From assembly GCF_012935695.1 (NCBI RefSeq), contig NZ_CP052859.1:3327001-3391000 (forward strand): DNA of 64,000 nucleotides. The letters are read 5' to 3'. Shown here piece after piece: positions 55,724-64,000 of this stretch; the stretch's first letter is position 1; each line of letters opens with the position of its first letter. Source of the DNA: Pseudomonas sp. ADAK18. Its GTDB lineage: Bacteria; Pseudomonadota; Gammaproteobacteria; Pseudomonadales; Pseudomonadaceae. Made by a program: the position numbers and the translations under genes. The notes beneath the pieces were generated by a model. It did no database searches and had not been told where the DNA came from. It saw only the letters and a list, made by a program, of their open reading frames with translations.

Positions 55724-56401
55724 TTACGACATCAAGCGGCGCAACTGCAACAAACCGTCCTGATCACGATAAACCTGTAAATGGTCATACCCGGCAATCG
55801 ACGGGTGTTCCGTCATCAGAGAAGTCAAGTGCGTAGCTGTCACCACCATGACGTCAGCGCCCGACGCCTCACCCGCACGAATCCCTACCGTCGCATCCTC
55901 GAACACCAGGCAATCCTGCACCGCCACTCCCAATCGCTGGGCTCCCAACACATAACAGGCCGGATCAGGCTTGCCGATGGCAACATCCTCGGCCGTCACC
56001 AGCGTTGCTGGCGGAGCAATACCCGCCGCTTGCAGCCGACGCAGGGCCAAGGCCTTGGGGGCGGACGTGACCAGCGCCCATTGATCGCCGGGCAGGGTTT
56101 TCAGAAACGCCACCGCACCGGCAATGGCTACCCCCCCTTCAACATCCTCGATTTCCGCCTCGGCAATCCATTGGGCCTCAGCCTGCGCATCGACACCGGG
56201 CAAGGCTTGCCGGGTGATGGTATCAATGGCCCGCACACCATGAATCGTGGCCAGGAAAGCAGGCACATCCAGACCGTGGCGCTTGGCCCAGATGGTCCAG
56301 ACGCGCTCGGCGGCGGCAATGGAGTTAAGAAGGGTCCCGTCCATATCGAACAGGAATGCACGGTACCGGTTATCAAATACGGTTGAACCTTTAGCGGACA
56401 C
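55724..56401 (-). CDS. HAD-superfamily sugar-phosphatase-like hydrolase
   Basis: 225 residues if started at GTG 56401; an in-frame GTG at 56428 is possible, and neither SD is strong. HAD motif I F-L-F-D-M-D-G-T-L-L-N-S (about 16-27), motif II V-T-S-A-P (about 112-116), and motifs III/IV with G-K-P-D-P-A-C-Y (about 143-150) and V-F-E-D-A-T-V-G (about 165-172). Subfamily IA with a helical cap. Likely a phosphatase for small sugar phosphates; substrate not determinable. Confidence 0.85.
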   Translation of the reverse strand: MSAKGSTVFDNRYRAFLFDMDGTLLNSIAAAERVWTIWAKRHGLDVPAFLATIHGVRAIDTITRQALPGVDAQAEAQWIAEAEIEDVEGGVAIAGAVAFLKTLPGDQWALVTSAPKALALRRLQAAGIAPPATLVTAEDVAIGKPDPACYVLGAQRLGVAVQDCLVFEDATVGIRAGEASGADVMVVTATHLTSLMTEHPSIAGYDHLQVYRDQDGLLQLRRLMS

Positions 56402-56654
56402 TGCTCGGCTTCCTCTTGCTTTCGTCACCCGGTCTTGGGTGCTGACGAACCACTGGCCTGAGGCAATCTACGGATCGATCGCCAGCTTGTAAACGCACCA
56501 CGCCCCAGAACCACACTCACTCATCCATGCGTTGCATTACAACTTTGTCATCGAGTTGTCAGCGTTGCCAGCACCCTCACTTCATACAGTGAAGTCGTCA
56601 GTCACCCACAGCGGGTGGCACAACTTCCCACTGTTAAAGAGAAGGGCCGATACC

Positions 56655-56930
56655 ATGAAATCCGTTCACACACTCCGTCTGATCGCCGCCAGCCTGCTGA
56701 TGTTGGGCAGTGCCGGTTCGGCCTTTGCCGATACCACCACAGCCACATCGGTGATCCATGACAAAGCCAGTTTCTTCATGAACCTGGATGTCGACAAGGT
56801 ACTGGCCAGCACCGATACCTACGGCCAATGCGGCATCGTTCCCGCGCAGCTGCGCTATTTGGACCACAAAGGCCAGGAACATGTGCTGGACTATCAGGTC
56901 GAGGCCATGGGCTGCACCAATGATCATTGA
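56655..56930 (+). CDS. DUF2790 family periplasmic protein
   Basis: 91 residues from ATG 56655. Signal peptide M-K-S-V-H-T-L-R-L-I-A-A-S-L-L-M-L-G-S with cleavage after A-F-A. The mature part ends with Y-G-Q-C-G-I-V-P-A-Q-L-R-Y-L-D-H-K-G (about 56-73) and Y-Q-V-E-A-M-G-C, two Cys likely bonded: the DUF2790 pattern. These small proteins often sit next to metal-responsive two-component systems in Pseudomonas, as here. Metal binding is plausible, not shown. Confidence 0.8.
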   Translation: MKSVHTLRLIAASLLMLGSAGSAFADTTTATSVIHDKASFFMNLDVDKVLASTDTYGQCGIVPAQLRYLDHKGQEHVLDYQVEAMGCTNDH

Positions 56931-56984
56931 TCGGGCTACACTGGCTTGCCGCCGTCGCGGGACAGACTCCAGAGGCTGAGACCC

Positions 56985-57656
56985 ATGAATATCCTGATAG
57001 TGGAAGACGAGCCCAAGGCGGGCAATTACCTGCTCAATGGCCTGCAGGAGCTGGGTTATTTCGTCAGCCTCGCCCGTGATGGCGCGGATGGTTTGCACCT
57101 GGCCCTGGAGAACTCTTTCGATGTCATCGTGCTGGACGTGATGATGCCGAAAATGGATGGCTGGGAAGTCCTGCGTCGCCTGCGCAAGGAAGCCGACACC
57201 CCGGTACTGTTCCTTACCGCAAGGGATGACATTGCCGACCGTATCAAAGGCTTGGAGCTGGGCGCCGACGATTACCTGATCAAACCGTTCTCCTTTGCCG
57301 AACTGGTGGCGCGCCTGCGCACCTTGACCCGTCGCGGCCCGACACGGGAAGAAGAACAACTGCAAATCGCCGACCTGCAGATCGACGTACTCAAACGGCG
57401 TGTCACTCGCGCCGGCGTGCGGATTACCCTGACCAACAAGGAGTTCGCCTTGTTGCACCTGTTCGCTACCCATCAGGACCAGGCGTTATCCCGTTCGCTG
57501 ATTGCCTCGCGGGTCTGGGACATGAATTTCGACAGCGACACCAACGTAGTGGACGTCGCCGTGCGGCGCCTGCGCCTGAAAATCGACGACCCGTTCCAGC
57601 TCAAGCTGATCCACAGCGTGCGGGGCATTGGCTACCGCTTCGATACGCAGCCATGA
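56985..57656 (+). CDS. Heavy-metal-type response regulator (CopR/CusR-like)
   Basis: 223 residues from ATG 56985. Receiver domain [16 protein letters not shown] (1-16), phosphorylated Asp in V-I-V-L-D-V-M-M-P (about 47-55), Lys in L-I-K-P-F (about 101); C-terminal OmpR-type winged helix with L-T-N-K-E-F-A-L-L and R-G-I-G-Y-R-F. The overall sequence resembles CopR/CusR/IrlR. Overlaps the kinase gene by ATGA. Confidence 0.88.
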   Translation: MNILIVEDEPKAGNYLLNGLQELGYFVSLARDGADGLHLALENSFDVIVLDVMMPKMDGWEVLRRLRKEADTPVLFLTARDDIADRIKGLELGADDYLIKPFSFAELVARLRTLTRRGPTREEEQLQIADLQIDVLKRRVTRAGVRITLTNKEFALLHLFATHQDQALSRSLIASRVWDMNFDSDTNVVDVAVRRLRLKIDDPFQLKLIHSVRGIGYRFDTQP

Positions 57657-59053
57657 ACAATCGTCGCCATTACTCCATGACGTTGCGCCTGGCGCTGGTC
57701 TTTGCCTTGCTGGCGTTCGCCCTGTTGGCGACCTTGGGCGTGGCCCTGTACCGCGGCCTTGAACGCGAGCTGATTCGCCGTGATGACGCAGCCCTGATCT
57801 ACCGCATCGACCAACTGCGCCATTTGCTCAACGACAGCAACATCCTCGAACTGATCAAGACCAAGCCGGAATTGTTCCAGAATATGCTGGGCAACCATGA
57901 GTCAGTGTTGAGCATCGGCGCGCCAGGGCAAAAGCCGCTGCTGGTGGTTAACCCGGAAAATATCCCCATGCCCGACGTGGTCCCAGTGAGTATTGGCCAC
58001 ACTTTCACGTTTACCGATGTGCAATATTTCCCCGGCATGAACGGTGTCCCCTTCGCCGCGTTAGCGGCGACCATTGATTCAGGCGACTTGGGCAGCCTGC
58101 AAGTCACCAGCGGACGCCTGATGAACGAACGCACCACCATGCTCGCCAATTACCGCCTGAGCGTGTACATCCTCGCCAGCCTGGCGGCGATCGTACTGGC
58201 GCTGGCTGGCTATCTGCTGGTGCACCGCGGGCTGCTGCCTTTGCGGCGCCTTGCGCGACATGCCCAAGGCATCGGCGTCGGCAACCTGGCGGAGCGCCTC
58301 GACAGCCAGGGCGCGCCCAAAGAGCTGTTGCCGATGATCGACTCCTTCAACACCATGCTTGAGCGCCTGGCCAAGGGTTTTGTGCAATTGGGCCAGGTTT
58401 CCACCGACATGGCCCACGAGCTGCGCACCCCGATCAACAACCTGCTGGGTGAGACCCAGGTGGCGCTGCAGCAGAACCGCACCATCGAGGACTACCAGCA
58501 ACTGTTGGCCTCCAACGTCGAAGAGCTTGAGCGCCTAGCGCGGATGCTCGACAACATGCTGTTTCTCGCCCGCACCGACCCAGCCAGCGCCTTGAGCCAA
58601 CGCCAGGAACTGAACGCTGCCGAAGAAGTGGAACGCATGGCCGAGTATTTCGAAGGTCTGGCGGCAGATGCTGGCATCAACATCCTCGCCCGAGGCGATG
58701 GATTGATCTGGGCCGAGCCCATGCTGTTGCGGCGCGCCCTGGCCAATCTCTGCGCCAATGCCATCAACTATGGCGCGCCGAATGCCGAGCTGCTGATTCA
58801 GGCTACTCCGGGGGCCGATGGTATTAGCCTGCAGGTCATCAACCAGGGCGCTACCATCCCGGCCGAACACCTGCCTCGGCTATTCGAACGCTTCTATCGC
58901 GCTGATGAATCCCGTGAGCGCTCAGCCCATTCCAATGGCCTGGGGCTGTCCATCGTCGCGACCATCATGCAGTTGCATAACGGCCGCTACAGCGTCAGCA
59001 GTGAGGACGGTGTGACCTGTTTTGAGTTGTTTTTCCCAGGGAGGGAGCAGTGA
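57653..59053 (+). CDS. Heavy-metal-type sensor histidine kinase (CopS/CusS-like)
   Basis: 466 residues. Two membrane helices (about 13-35 and 168-190) enclose a periplasmic sensor loop; HAMP, then H box [11 protein letters not shown] (about 253-263), N box L-C-A-N-A-I-N-Y (about 365-372), F and G boxes L-F-E-R-F-Y-R and [10 protein letters not shown]. The architecture fits the CusS/CopS/IrlS heavy-metal kinase group. The metal cannot be told; copper or silver is the usual ligand. Confidence 0.88.
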   Translation: MNNRRHYSMTLRLALVFALLAFALLATLGVALYRGLERELIRRDDAALIYRIDQLRHLLNDSNILELIKTKPELFQNMLGNHESVLSIGAPGQKPLLVVNPENIPMPDVVPVSIGHTFTFTDVQYFPGMNGVPFAALAATIDSGDLGSLQVTSGRLMNERTTMLANYRLSVYILASLAAIVLALAGYLLVHRGLLPLRRLARHAQGIGVGNLAERLDSQGAPKELLPMIDSFNTMLERLAKGFVQLGQVSTDMAHELRTPINNLLGETQVALQQNRTIEDYQQLLASNVEELERLARMLDNMLFLARTDPASALSQRQELNAAEEVERMAEYFEGLAADAGINILARGDGLIWAEPMLLRRALANLCANAINYGAPNAELLIQATPGADGISLQVINQGATIPAEHLPRLFERFYRADESRERSAHSNGLGLSIVATIMQLHNGRYSVSSEDGVTCFELFFPGREQ

Positions 59054-59065
59054 GGAGGCCAGACC

Positions 59066-59713
59066 TCAACTGACCTGCCCTCCCGTTTCCGCCACATCCA
59101 GCTGGGTATTCCACGCCGTCAGCGCCGCAATCCGCAAGGCATCAACCTGCACGGCCAACGCCATCGACGACTGCTCAGGTGCAGCATGCGCCGCTTGTTC
59201 AGGCAGGAGTGGCACGTGGATAAACCCACCGCGCACTCCCGACCCGGCGAGTGCGTGTTGCAGGCTGTAGAACACCTGATTGCACACAAAGGTACCGGCT
59301 GTTTGCGAAACCGAGGCGGGTATTCCTGCCTCACGCAGCGCCCGCACCATCGCCTTGATGGGCAACGTGCTGAAGTAGGCCGCCGGGCCATCCGGCACCA
59401 CCGGTGTGTCGATGGGCTGCTCGCCGAGGTTGTCCGGGATCCGTGCATCGTTGAGGTTGATCGCCACCCGTTCAATCGAGATATCACTGCGGCCCGGGCC
59501 CAGGCCGGTCGCGATCACCAGGTGCGGACGGTACTCCTCCAACAGCGCTTTCAAGCGGGGCGCCGCCGTAGCGAAGGCACAGGGCAGTTGCCGGGCGACG
59601 ATGCGCACATCCTCCGTCAACAGCACGCCATCCAGCCGCCGCACCGCTTCCCAGGAAGGATTGATCGGATCCTGATCAAAGGGTTCGAAACCTGTCAGCA
59701 GCACAGTACGCAT
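59066..59713 (-). CDS. pcp: Pyrrolidone-carboxylate peptidase
   Basis: 215 residues from ATG 59713. Removes N-terminal pyroglutamate from peptides. [15 protein letters not shown] (about 6-20) is the substrate loop; catalytic Glu, Cys in [10 protein letters not shown] (about 141) and His in G-F-I-H-V-P-L-L-P (about 161-169) are present. Cytoplasmic. Directly downstream of DUF979/DUF969 membrane genes, an association seen in other bacteria. Confidence 0.93.
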   Translation of the reverse strand: MRTVLLTGFEPFDQDPINPSWEAVRRLDGVLLTEDVRIVARQLPCAFATAAPRLKALLEEYRPHLVIATGLGPGRSDISIERVAINLNDARIPDNLGEQPIDTPVVPDGPAAYFSTLPIKAMVRALREAGIPASVSQTAGTFVCNQVFYSLQHALAGSGVRGGFIHVPLLPEQAAHAAPEQSSMALAVQVDALRIAALTAWNTQLDVAETGGQVS

Positions 59714-59720
59714 CATTGCC

Positions 59721-60671
59721 TCACATCAGCAGGTAGAGAAGGACGATATTGACCACCAGCATCATCAACGCGGTGGGCATTTGCGCCTTGATCACGGCGT
59801 TTTTGTCCGGCAGCTCCAACAGCGCCGCCGGGACGATATTGAAGTTCGCCGCCATCGGCGTCATCAACGTACCGCAATAGCCAGAGAACATGCCGATAGC
59901 CGCCATTACCGCCGGATTGCCGCCGTAAATGCCCACCAGCACCGGCACGCCGACGCCACCGGTCATCACCGGAAACGCGGCGAAGCCATTGCCCATGATC
60001 ACCGTGAAGAGCGCCATGCCCAGCACATACACCATCACGGCCACCAACTTGTAGTCCAGGTTGATATAGGTGGTGGTGACATGGGCCACGGCGGTGCCGA
60101 CGCCCGCTTCATTGAACAGCAACCCGAGCATCGCCAGCATCTGCGGCAGCACCATCGCCCAACCGAGCGCCTCCGTCAGGCGGCGGGATTCGCGCAAAGC
60201 CTGCACCGGTGTGTCGCGGGTCAACCAGCAGGCCAACCCCAAAGCAATCAGACAGCCCAACCCCAGGGAGACAAACGTAGTATTTTTTGGGTCCAGAAGC
60301 GGCACGCCGCCTATTTCGGTGTGTTTGAGCAGCACCGAGCCGATCACCGTCGTCAGGGGAATCGCCAGGGCCGGAATAAACAGCTTATGGCCCAACCGGC
60401 CGGCACTGGCTCGGGAAGCCTTGTCATGCAACTGCGCATGCGCACCACGGCCTACACCACCAAAACCGGCAATAAGCGCCATCAATACGACACCGACGCC
60501 GATGGCAACCGAAGGCAGCCGCTCTCCCACCAGGAACGGAATGGCAAACAACAGCCAAAACAGCGAGCTGGACCAGCGCTTGGGATGGGTTCGATCGGCC
60601 AGGATCATGCCAGCAGTGATGAGCAGTAAAACCCCGGCCAACCAGTACAGGTATTGAATGGAGATGATCAT
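59721..60671 (-). CDS. DUF979 membrane protein
   Basis: 316 residues, about ten hydrophobic segments. Segments such as [26 protein letters not shown] (about 213-235) and [17 protein letters not shown] (about 262-278) are typical of DUF979. It pairs with the DUF969 protein (ATGA overlap 60668-60671), probably forming one permease. With pcp next to it, uptake of 5-oxoproline or pyroglutamyl peptides is a reasonable guess. Confidence 0.85.
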   Translation of the reverse strand: MIISIQYLYWLAGVLLLITAGMILADRTHPKRWSSSLFWLLFAIPFLVGERLPSVAIGVGVVLMALIAGFGGVGRGAHAQLHDKASRASAGRLGHKLFIPALAIPLTTVIGSVLLKHTEIGGVPLLDPKNTTFVSLGLGCLIALGLACWLTRDTPVQALRESRRLTEALGWAMVLPQMLAMLGLLFNEAGVGTAVAHVTTTYINLDYKLVAVMVYVLGMALFTVIMGNGFAAFPVMTGGVGVPVLVGIYGGNPAVMAAIGMFSGYCGTLMTPMAANFNIVPAALLELPDKNAVIKAQMPTALMMLVVNIVLLYLLM

Positions 60672-61393
60672 TGTGCTGACTCCGCCTGTGGAGCAACCGG
60701 TACGGCAGGCGAAAGCTCACGGGTAAGCCTTCGGTCAAAGCGGTTCAGGCGGATCGCGTGAATGATGAAGGCGCAAATTGCAGTGGGTATGCCCCAGACG
60801 GCGATATGCAACGGTTCGACATCAATGCCCGAGCCCAACAGGAAGGTGTGCATCAACGCAATCGCGCCAAAGGCGACAAAGATATCTTCGCCAAAAAACA
60901 GTCCCACATTGTCGGTCGCCGCACACATGGCCAAGACCTTATGACGAATCTTGTCCGGTAGTTTGCCGTAGCGCTTTTCAGCGGCGCCTTCAGCCATGGG
61001 TGCCAGCAGCGGACGCACCATCTGTGGATGCCCGCCAAGGCTGGTCAGCCCCATGGCCGCAGTGGATTCACGAACAAACAGATAAATGATCAACAAACGC
61101 CCGACGGTGGCCCGCTCGAATCGCGCAATCCAGTTTTGCGCATGCAGTCGCAAGCCATGGCGCTCCAGCAAGCCAATGACGGCCAGCGGTAACAACAGGA
61201 TCAGTTGCAAGGCGCGGGTCTGGAGAAAGCCATCGCCCATCGTGGCGAGGATTTTTTCCAAGGGGAAGTGAGCGGCAAACCCGGTGGCAATCGCCGCCGC
61301 CGTTACGACCAGCAGAGGATTGAAGCGCAATACAAAGCCGACCACGATGACGAGTACGCCTATCAGCGGCCATAGGTTCACAACAGTTTGCAT
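60668..61393 (-). CDS. DUF969 membrane protein
   Basis: 241 residues from ATG 61393. About six hydrophobic segments; N-L-W-P-L-I-G-V-L-V-I-V-V-G-F (about 6-20), R-E-S-T-A-A-M-G-L-T-S-L-G-G-H-P-Q-M-V-R-P-L (about 107-128) and A-A-T-D-N-V-G-L-F-F-G-E-D-I-F (about 157-171) match DUF969. First gene of the DUF969-DUF979-pcp operon. Confidence 0.85.
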   Translation of the reverse strand: MQTVVNLWPLIGVLVIVVGFVLRFNPLLVVTAAAIATGFAAHFPLEKILATMGDGFLQTRALQLILLLPLAVIGLLERHGLRLHAQNWIARFERATVGRLLIIYLFVRESTAAMGLTSLGGHPQMVRPLLAPMAEGAAEKRYGKLPDKIRHKVLAMCAATDNVGLFFGEDIFVAFGAIALMHTFLLGSGIDVEPLHIAVWGIPTAICAFIIHAIRLNRFDRRLTRELSPAVPVAPQAESAQ

Positions 61394-61661
61394 GGTGGTG
61401 AGGTCCTTAAGTGCGGGCTGCGGTGCCAATAAAGCAGGTAGTGAAAAAAGGCTCACTTCTCGAAATGGCGTGCAGCTCGGCTCGGTTTTTTATTATTGAC
61501 CTGGAAGGTCGAGCGTCAGTGGCGGCATCTTTGCTGCTCGGGGCGGGAGGTGTCCAACAAGAAAAATTGTTGCTGCACACCAATAAAGTTTGTTGGTGAT
61601 TGAACACTGTCTGAGAGGCGTTTGGAGGGTCTGCGCTCTAGCTTGGCAAATCGCAGGCAAC

Positions 61662-61692
61662 AAAAAAGGGCCCACCTTTCGGTGAGCCCTTC
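61662..61692 (-). terminator. Terminator of tRNA-Val
   Basis: AAGGGCTCACC-gaaa-GGTGGGCCCTT on the minus strand, followed by T-rich sequence. Confidence 0.85.
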
Positions 61693-61720
61693 TAGACCGC
61701 CCAGCAGAGCGGATTTTGTT

Positions 61721-61797
61721 TGGTAGGCGCGATTGGACTCGAACCAACGACCCCCACCATGTCAAGGTGGTGCTCTAACCAACTGAGCTACGTGCCT
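61721..61797 (-). tRNA. tRNA-Val (GAC anticodon)
   Basis: 77 bases with encoded CCA. Acceptor A-G-G-C-A-C-G pairs with the 3' strand, anticodon stem CCACC/GGTGG with loop TTGACAT, anticodon GAC; T loop TTCGAGT. Isolated, with its own terminator, no sign of an integrated element. Confidence 0.94.
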
Positions 61798-61981
61798 GCT
61801 GTGAGGCGGCATTCTACGGAATTCCAGAGGGGTGTCAATACCTTTTTTGCAGCTAACCCTATGAATATGCGAATTTTTTATTTTTGGCCCACGCAACCAT
61901 ATTTTCCAGGTGGCTGGCAGCGGATTTTCAACTCAGGTAGGATCGGCGCACTCGTAAAAAATATAAAACAGAGGTTCCAGA

Positions 61982-63265
61982 ATGGCGAACACCCCCTATC
62001 CCCAGTCGTACTACGCCGCATCTGCGAATGCGGTTCCGCCCCGCCCTGTGCTGCAAGGTGAAGTCGAAACCGATGTGTGCGTGATTGGTGCCGGCTATAC
62101 CGGCCTTTCCAGCGCCCTGTTCCTGCTGGAAAACGGGTTTCGCGTGACCGTGCTGGAAGCCGCCAAGGTGGGTTTTGGCGCCTCGGGCCGCAATGGCGGC
62201 CAGATCGTCAACAGCTACAGCCGCGATATCGATGTGATCGAGCGCAGCGTCGGCCCCCAGCAAGCGCAGCTGCTGGGACAGATGGCCTTTGAAGGCGGCA
62301 GGATCATTCGTGAGCGGGTGGCCAAGTACCAGATCCAATGCGACCTGAAAGACGGCGGTGTCTTCGCAGCACTCAATAGCAAGCACATGGGCCACCTGGA
62401 GTCTCAAAAGCGCCTGTGGGAGCGCTACGGCCACACCCAACTGGAACTGATGGACGAGCGACGTATTCGCGAAGTGGTTGCCTGCGACAACTACGTGGGC
62501 GGAATGCTGGACATGAGTGGCGGGCACATTCATCCACTCAACCTGGCACTGGGTGAAGCCGCTGCGGTGGAATCCCTCGGCGGCACGATCTACGAGCAGT
62601 CAGCCGCCATACGGATTGAACGCGGCGCCAATCCGGTGGTGCACACAGCACAAGGCAAAGTCAGGGCCAAGTTCATTATTGTGGCCGGCAACGCCTACCT
62701 GGGAAATCTCGTACCGGAGTTGGCCGCCAAGTCGATGCCCTGTGGCACGCAAGTCATCACCACCGCGCCATTGGGTGATGAACTGGCCAAGACCCTGTTG
62801 CCCCAGGATTACTGCGTCGAAGACTGCAACTACCTGCTGGACTACTACCGCCTTACCAGCGACAAGCGTCTGATTTTCGGCGGCGGCGTGGTATACGGCG
62901 CACGGGACCCTGCCAACATTGAGGCGATCATTCGCCCGAAAATGCTCAAGGCCTTCCCGCAACTCAAAGACGTGAAGATTGATTACGCCTGGACCGGCAA
63001 TTTCCTGCTGACCCTGTCACGCCTGCCGCAAGTGGGCCGACTGGGCGACAACATCTATTACTCCCAGGGTTGCAGCGGCCATGGCGTAACCTACACCCAT
63101 CTGGCGGGCAAGGTGCTGGCCGAGGCCCTCAGAGGCCAGGCCGAGCGTTTTGATGCGTTTGCCGACCTGCCACACTACCCGTTCCCTGGCGGGCAAATGC
63201 TGCGCACGCCATTCGCGGCATTGGGCGCCTGGTACTACGGATTGCGCGACAAGCTCGGATTTTGA
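61982..63265 (+). CDS. puuB: Gamma-glutamylputrescine oxidoreductase-like flavoenzyme
   Basis: 427 residues. N-terminal FAD fold D-V-C-V-I-G-A-G-Y-T-G-L-S-S-A (about 31-45) with E-A-A-K-V-G-F-G-A-S-G-R-N-G-G-Q (about 59-74), typical of DAO-family oxidases where this segment meets the flavin; C-terminal G-C-S-G-H-G-V-T-Y-T-H-L-A-G (about 364-377). It oxidises gamma-glutamylputrescine in putrescine breakdown. No other puu gene is adjacent, so the exact amine substrate remains open. Confidence 0.85.
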   Translation: MANTPYPQSYYAASANAVPPRPVLQGEVETDVCVIGAGYTGLSSALFLLENGFRVTVLEAAKVGFGASGRNGGQIVNSYSRDIDVIERSVGPQQAQLLGQMAFEGGRIIRERVAKYQIQCDLKDGGVFAALNSKHMGHLESQKRLWERYGHTQLELMDERRIREVVACDNYVGGMLDMSGGHIHPLNLALGEAAAVESLGGTIYEQSAAIRIERGANPVVHTAQGKVRAKFIIVAGNAYLGNLVPELAAKSMPCGTQVITTAPLGDELAKTLLPQDYCVEDCNYLLDYYRLTSDKRLIFGGGVVYGARDPANIEAIIRPKMLKAFPQLKDVKIDYAWTGNFLLTLSRLPQVGRLGDNIYYSQGCSGHGVTYTHLAGKVLAEALRGQAERFDAFADLPHYPFPGGQMLRTPFAALGAWYYGLRDKLGF

Positions 63266-63295
63266 CCGAGCTCTAAACCCGGACAAGAAGCGGCG

Positions 63296-64000
63296 TCAGA
63301 GTTGGTCGCGTGCGATGCCGCTGCGAATCCGCAAGATATCCGCCAGTACGGCAAGGGCGATTTCCGCCGGCGTCTTGCTGCCCAGGTTCAGACCAATTGG
63401 CGCGTGGATCCGCGCCAATTGCGCCTCACTCAAGCCACCGGTCCTGCGCAACCGCTCAAAGCGCTTTTGCGATGTCTGCATTGACCCCATCACACCGATG
63501 TAAAACGCTTCGGTGCGCACCGCTTCCATCATCGCCAGATCGTCGATGCGCGGATCGTGAGTGAGCGCCACCACCGCCGTATCACGGTGACAGCCACCGC
63601 CTTCGATAAACACCGACGGCAACTGACGGCGAATCTCCACGTTGTTCAGCACCACACCTTCCAGCACCTCATCGCGGGGATCGCAAAGTATCACCTCGAA
63701 ACCCAAGCCTACGGCAAACTCCGCACAGGCTTGGGCAACGCTGGAGTATCCGGCCAACAGCAGACGCTGAGCCGCCCCGACCCGAACGCGCACCCGATCG
63801 ATCTCACGCTCGATACGCACGCCCTGCTCCGCATCAGCGAACAGGCTGCGCGCACCGCTGGCCAAATCAATCTCGCGAATCAACCGGCGCTGCCCCAGCA
63901 ACGCGGACTCAAGCTCCCGCAGGTGTGCCTGCACCGCGCAATCAGCCTCCAGCCTCTCCACGAGCACATCAAGTATGCCGCCGCAGGGCAAACTCCCCCT
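63296..64000 (-). CDS. XdhC-family protein (partial, N-terminus beyond right edge)
   Basis: 234 codons seen; the frame is open to the edge, where it reads R-G-S-L-P-C-G-G-I-L-D-V-L-V-E-R-L, the CG-containing segment near the start of XdhC/CoxI proteins. The Rossmann part R-L-L-L-A-G-Y-S-S-V-A-Q-A-C-A and V-A-L-T-H-D-P-R-I-D-D (about 90 and 155 from the edge) and the end Y-I-G-V-M-G-S are typical. XdhC binds molybdenum cofactor and sulfurates it for xanthine dehydrogenase. Convergent with puuB. Confidence 0.85.
   Translation of the reverse strand, partial: RGSLPCGGILDVLVERLEADCAVQAHLRELESALLGQRRLIREIDLASGARSLFADAEQGVRIEREIDRVRVRVGAAQRLLLAGYSSVAQACAEFAVGLGFEVILCDPRDEVLEGVVLNNVEIRRQLPSVFIEGGGCHRDTAVVALTHDPRIDDLAMMEAVRTEAFYIGVMGSMQTSQKRFERLRRTGGLSEAQLARIHAPIGLNLGSKTPAEIALAVLADILRIRSGIARDQL

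Noticed and set aside
61394..61660. Search for a gene between DUF969 and tRNA-Val
   Set aside because: Open frames here are short, lack SDs and run through promoter-like AT-rich DNA; nothing supportable.

Overview
The window reads as a Pseudomonas chromosome, most likely of the P. fluorescens group. This rests on the ihfA-pheT-pheS-rplT-rpmI-infC-thrS block, an RsmE-type CsrA protein, Pseudomonas-restricted families (DUF1652, DUF1654, DUF2790), the rbsBACRKD order and a Pseudomonas-type periplasmic glutaminase-asparaginase. Two halves are visible: a lambdoid-style prophage (1 to about 34,200, continuing beyond the left edge) integrated at a tRNA-Pro(GGG) gene, and ordinary host chromosome (34,240-64,000).

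Prophage, read from the immunity region outward. A CI-like repressor (17418-18254) faces a Cro-like gene across an operator cluster (OR, 17334-17397) made of TTAGC-N5-GCTAA sites. A second cluster (OL, 20636-20675) lies 3.3 kb away. Each cluster contains a promoter with an operator in its spacer and a TAAATT -10 box. The rightward-type operon runs on the minus strand: Cro-like, CII/YmfL-like, antirepressor, O-like initiator with iterons inside the gene, a possible P-like protein, NinB, a homing-endonuclease-like protein, NinG and a Q-like antiterminator. It then continues to holin-like genes, terminase, portal and head genes. The leftward-type operon runs on the plus strand: a boxA, a structured non-coding stretch, many short overlapping genes, Bet/RecT recombinase, a YqaJ exonuclease, a C5 DNA methyltransferase, Xis and integrase. 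Accessory genes sit in typical moron positions: an HxlR regulator with an SDR oxidoreductase between Q and lysis, two short plus-strand genes with twin promoters near the terminase, small membrane and zinc-ribbon genes behind cI, and a reversed membrane-protein gene in the early operon.

The most interesting prophage signals are these: a roughly 280-nt stretch rich in nested, alternative and pseudoknot-like pairings (21293-21569); a repressor that keeps the S24 Ser/Lys pair but has no Ala-Gly or Cys-Gly cleavage dipeptide, next to a DUF1654 gene under a LexA-like box (possible SOS relay); a predicted antisense RNA over the antirepressor leader; and a palindrome of identical architecture at two distant sites.

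Host half. The translation block (34.3-41.6 kb) encodes a MerR regulator, IHF-alpha, PheT, PheS, L20, L35, IF3 (AUU start) and ThrRS; the thrS leader carries a hairpin whose loop mimics a tRNA-Thr anticodon. After small envelope and cold-shock genes come a nucleoside hydrolase and the ribose operon (44.0-51.2 kb) with its RbsR-type operator. Then follow AnsB, a LexA-boxed DUF1654-EndA pair, a SPOR lipoprotein, RsmE, small membrane proteins, a HAD phosphatase, a DUF2790-CopRS-type unit, Pcp with DUF979/DUF969 membrane proteins, tRNA-Val(GAC), PuuB and the start of an XdhC-like gene cut by the right edge.
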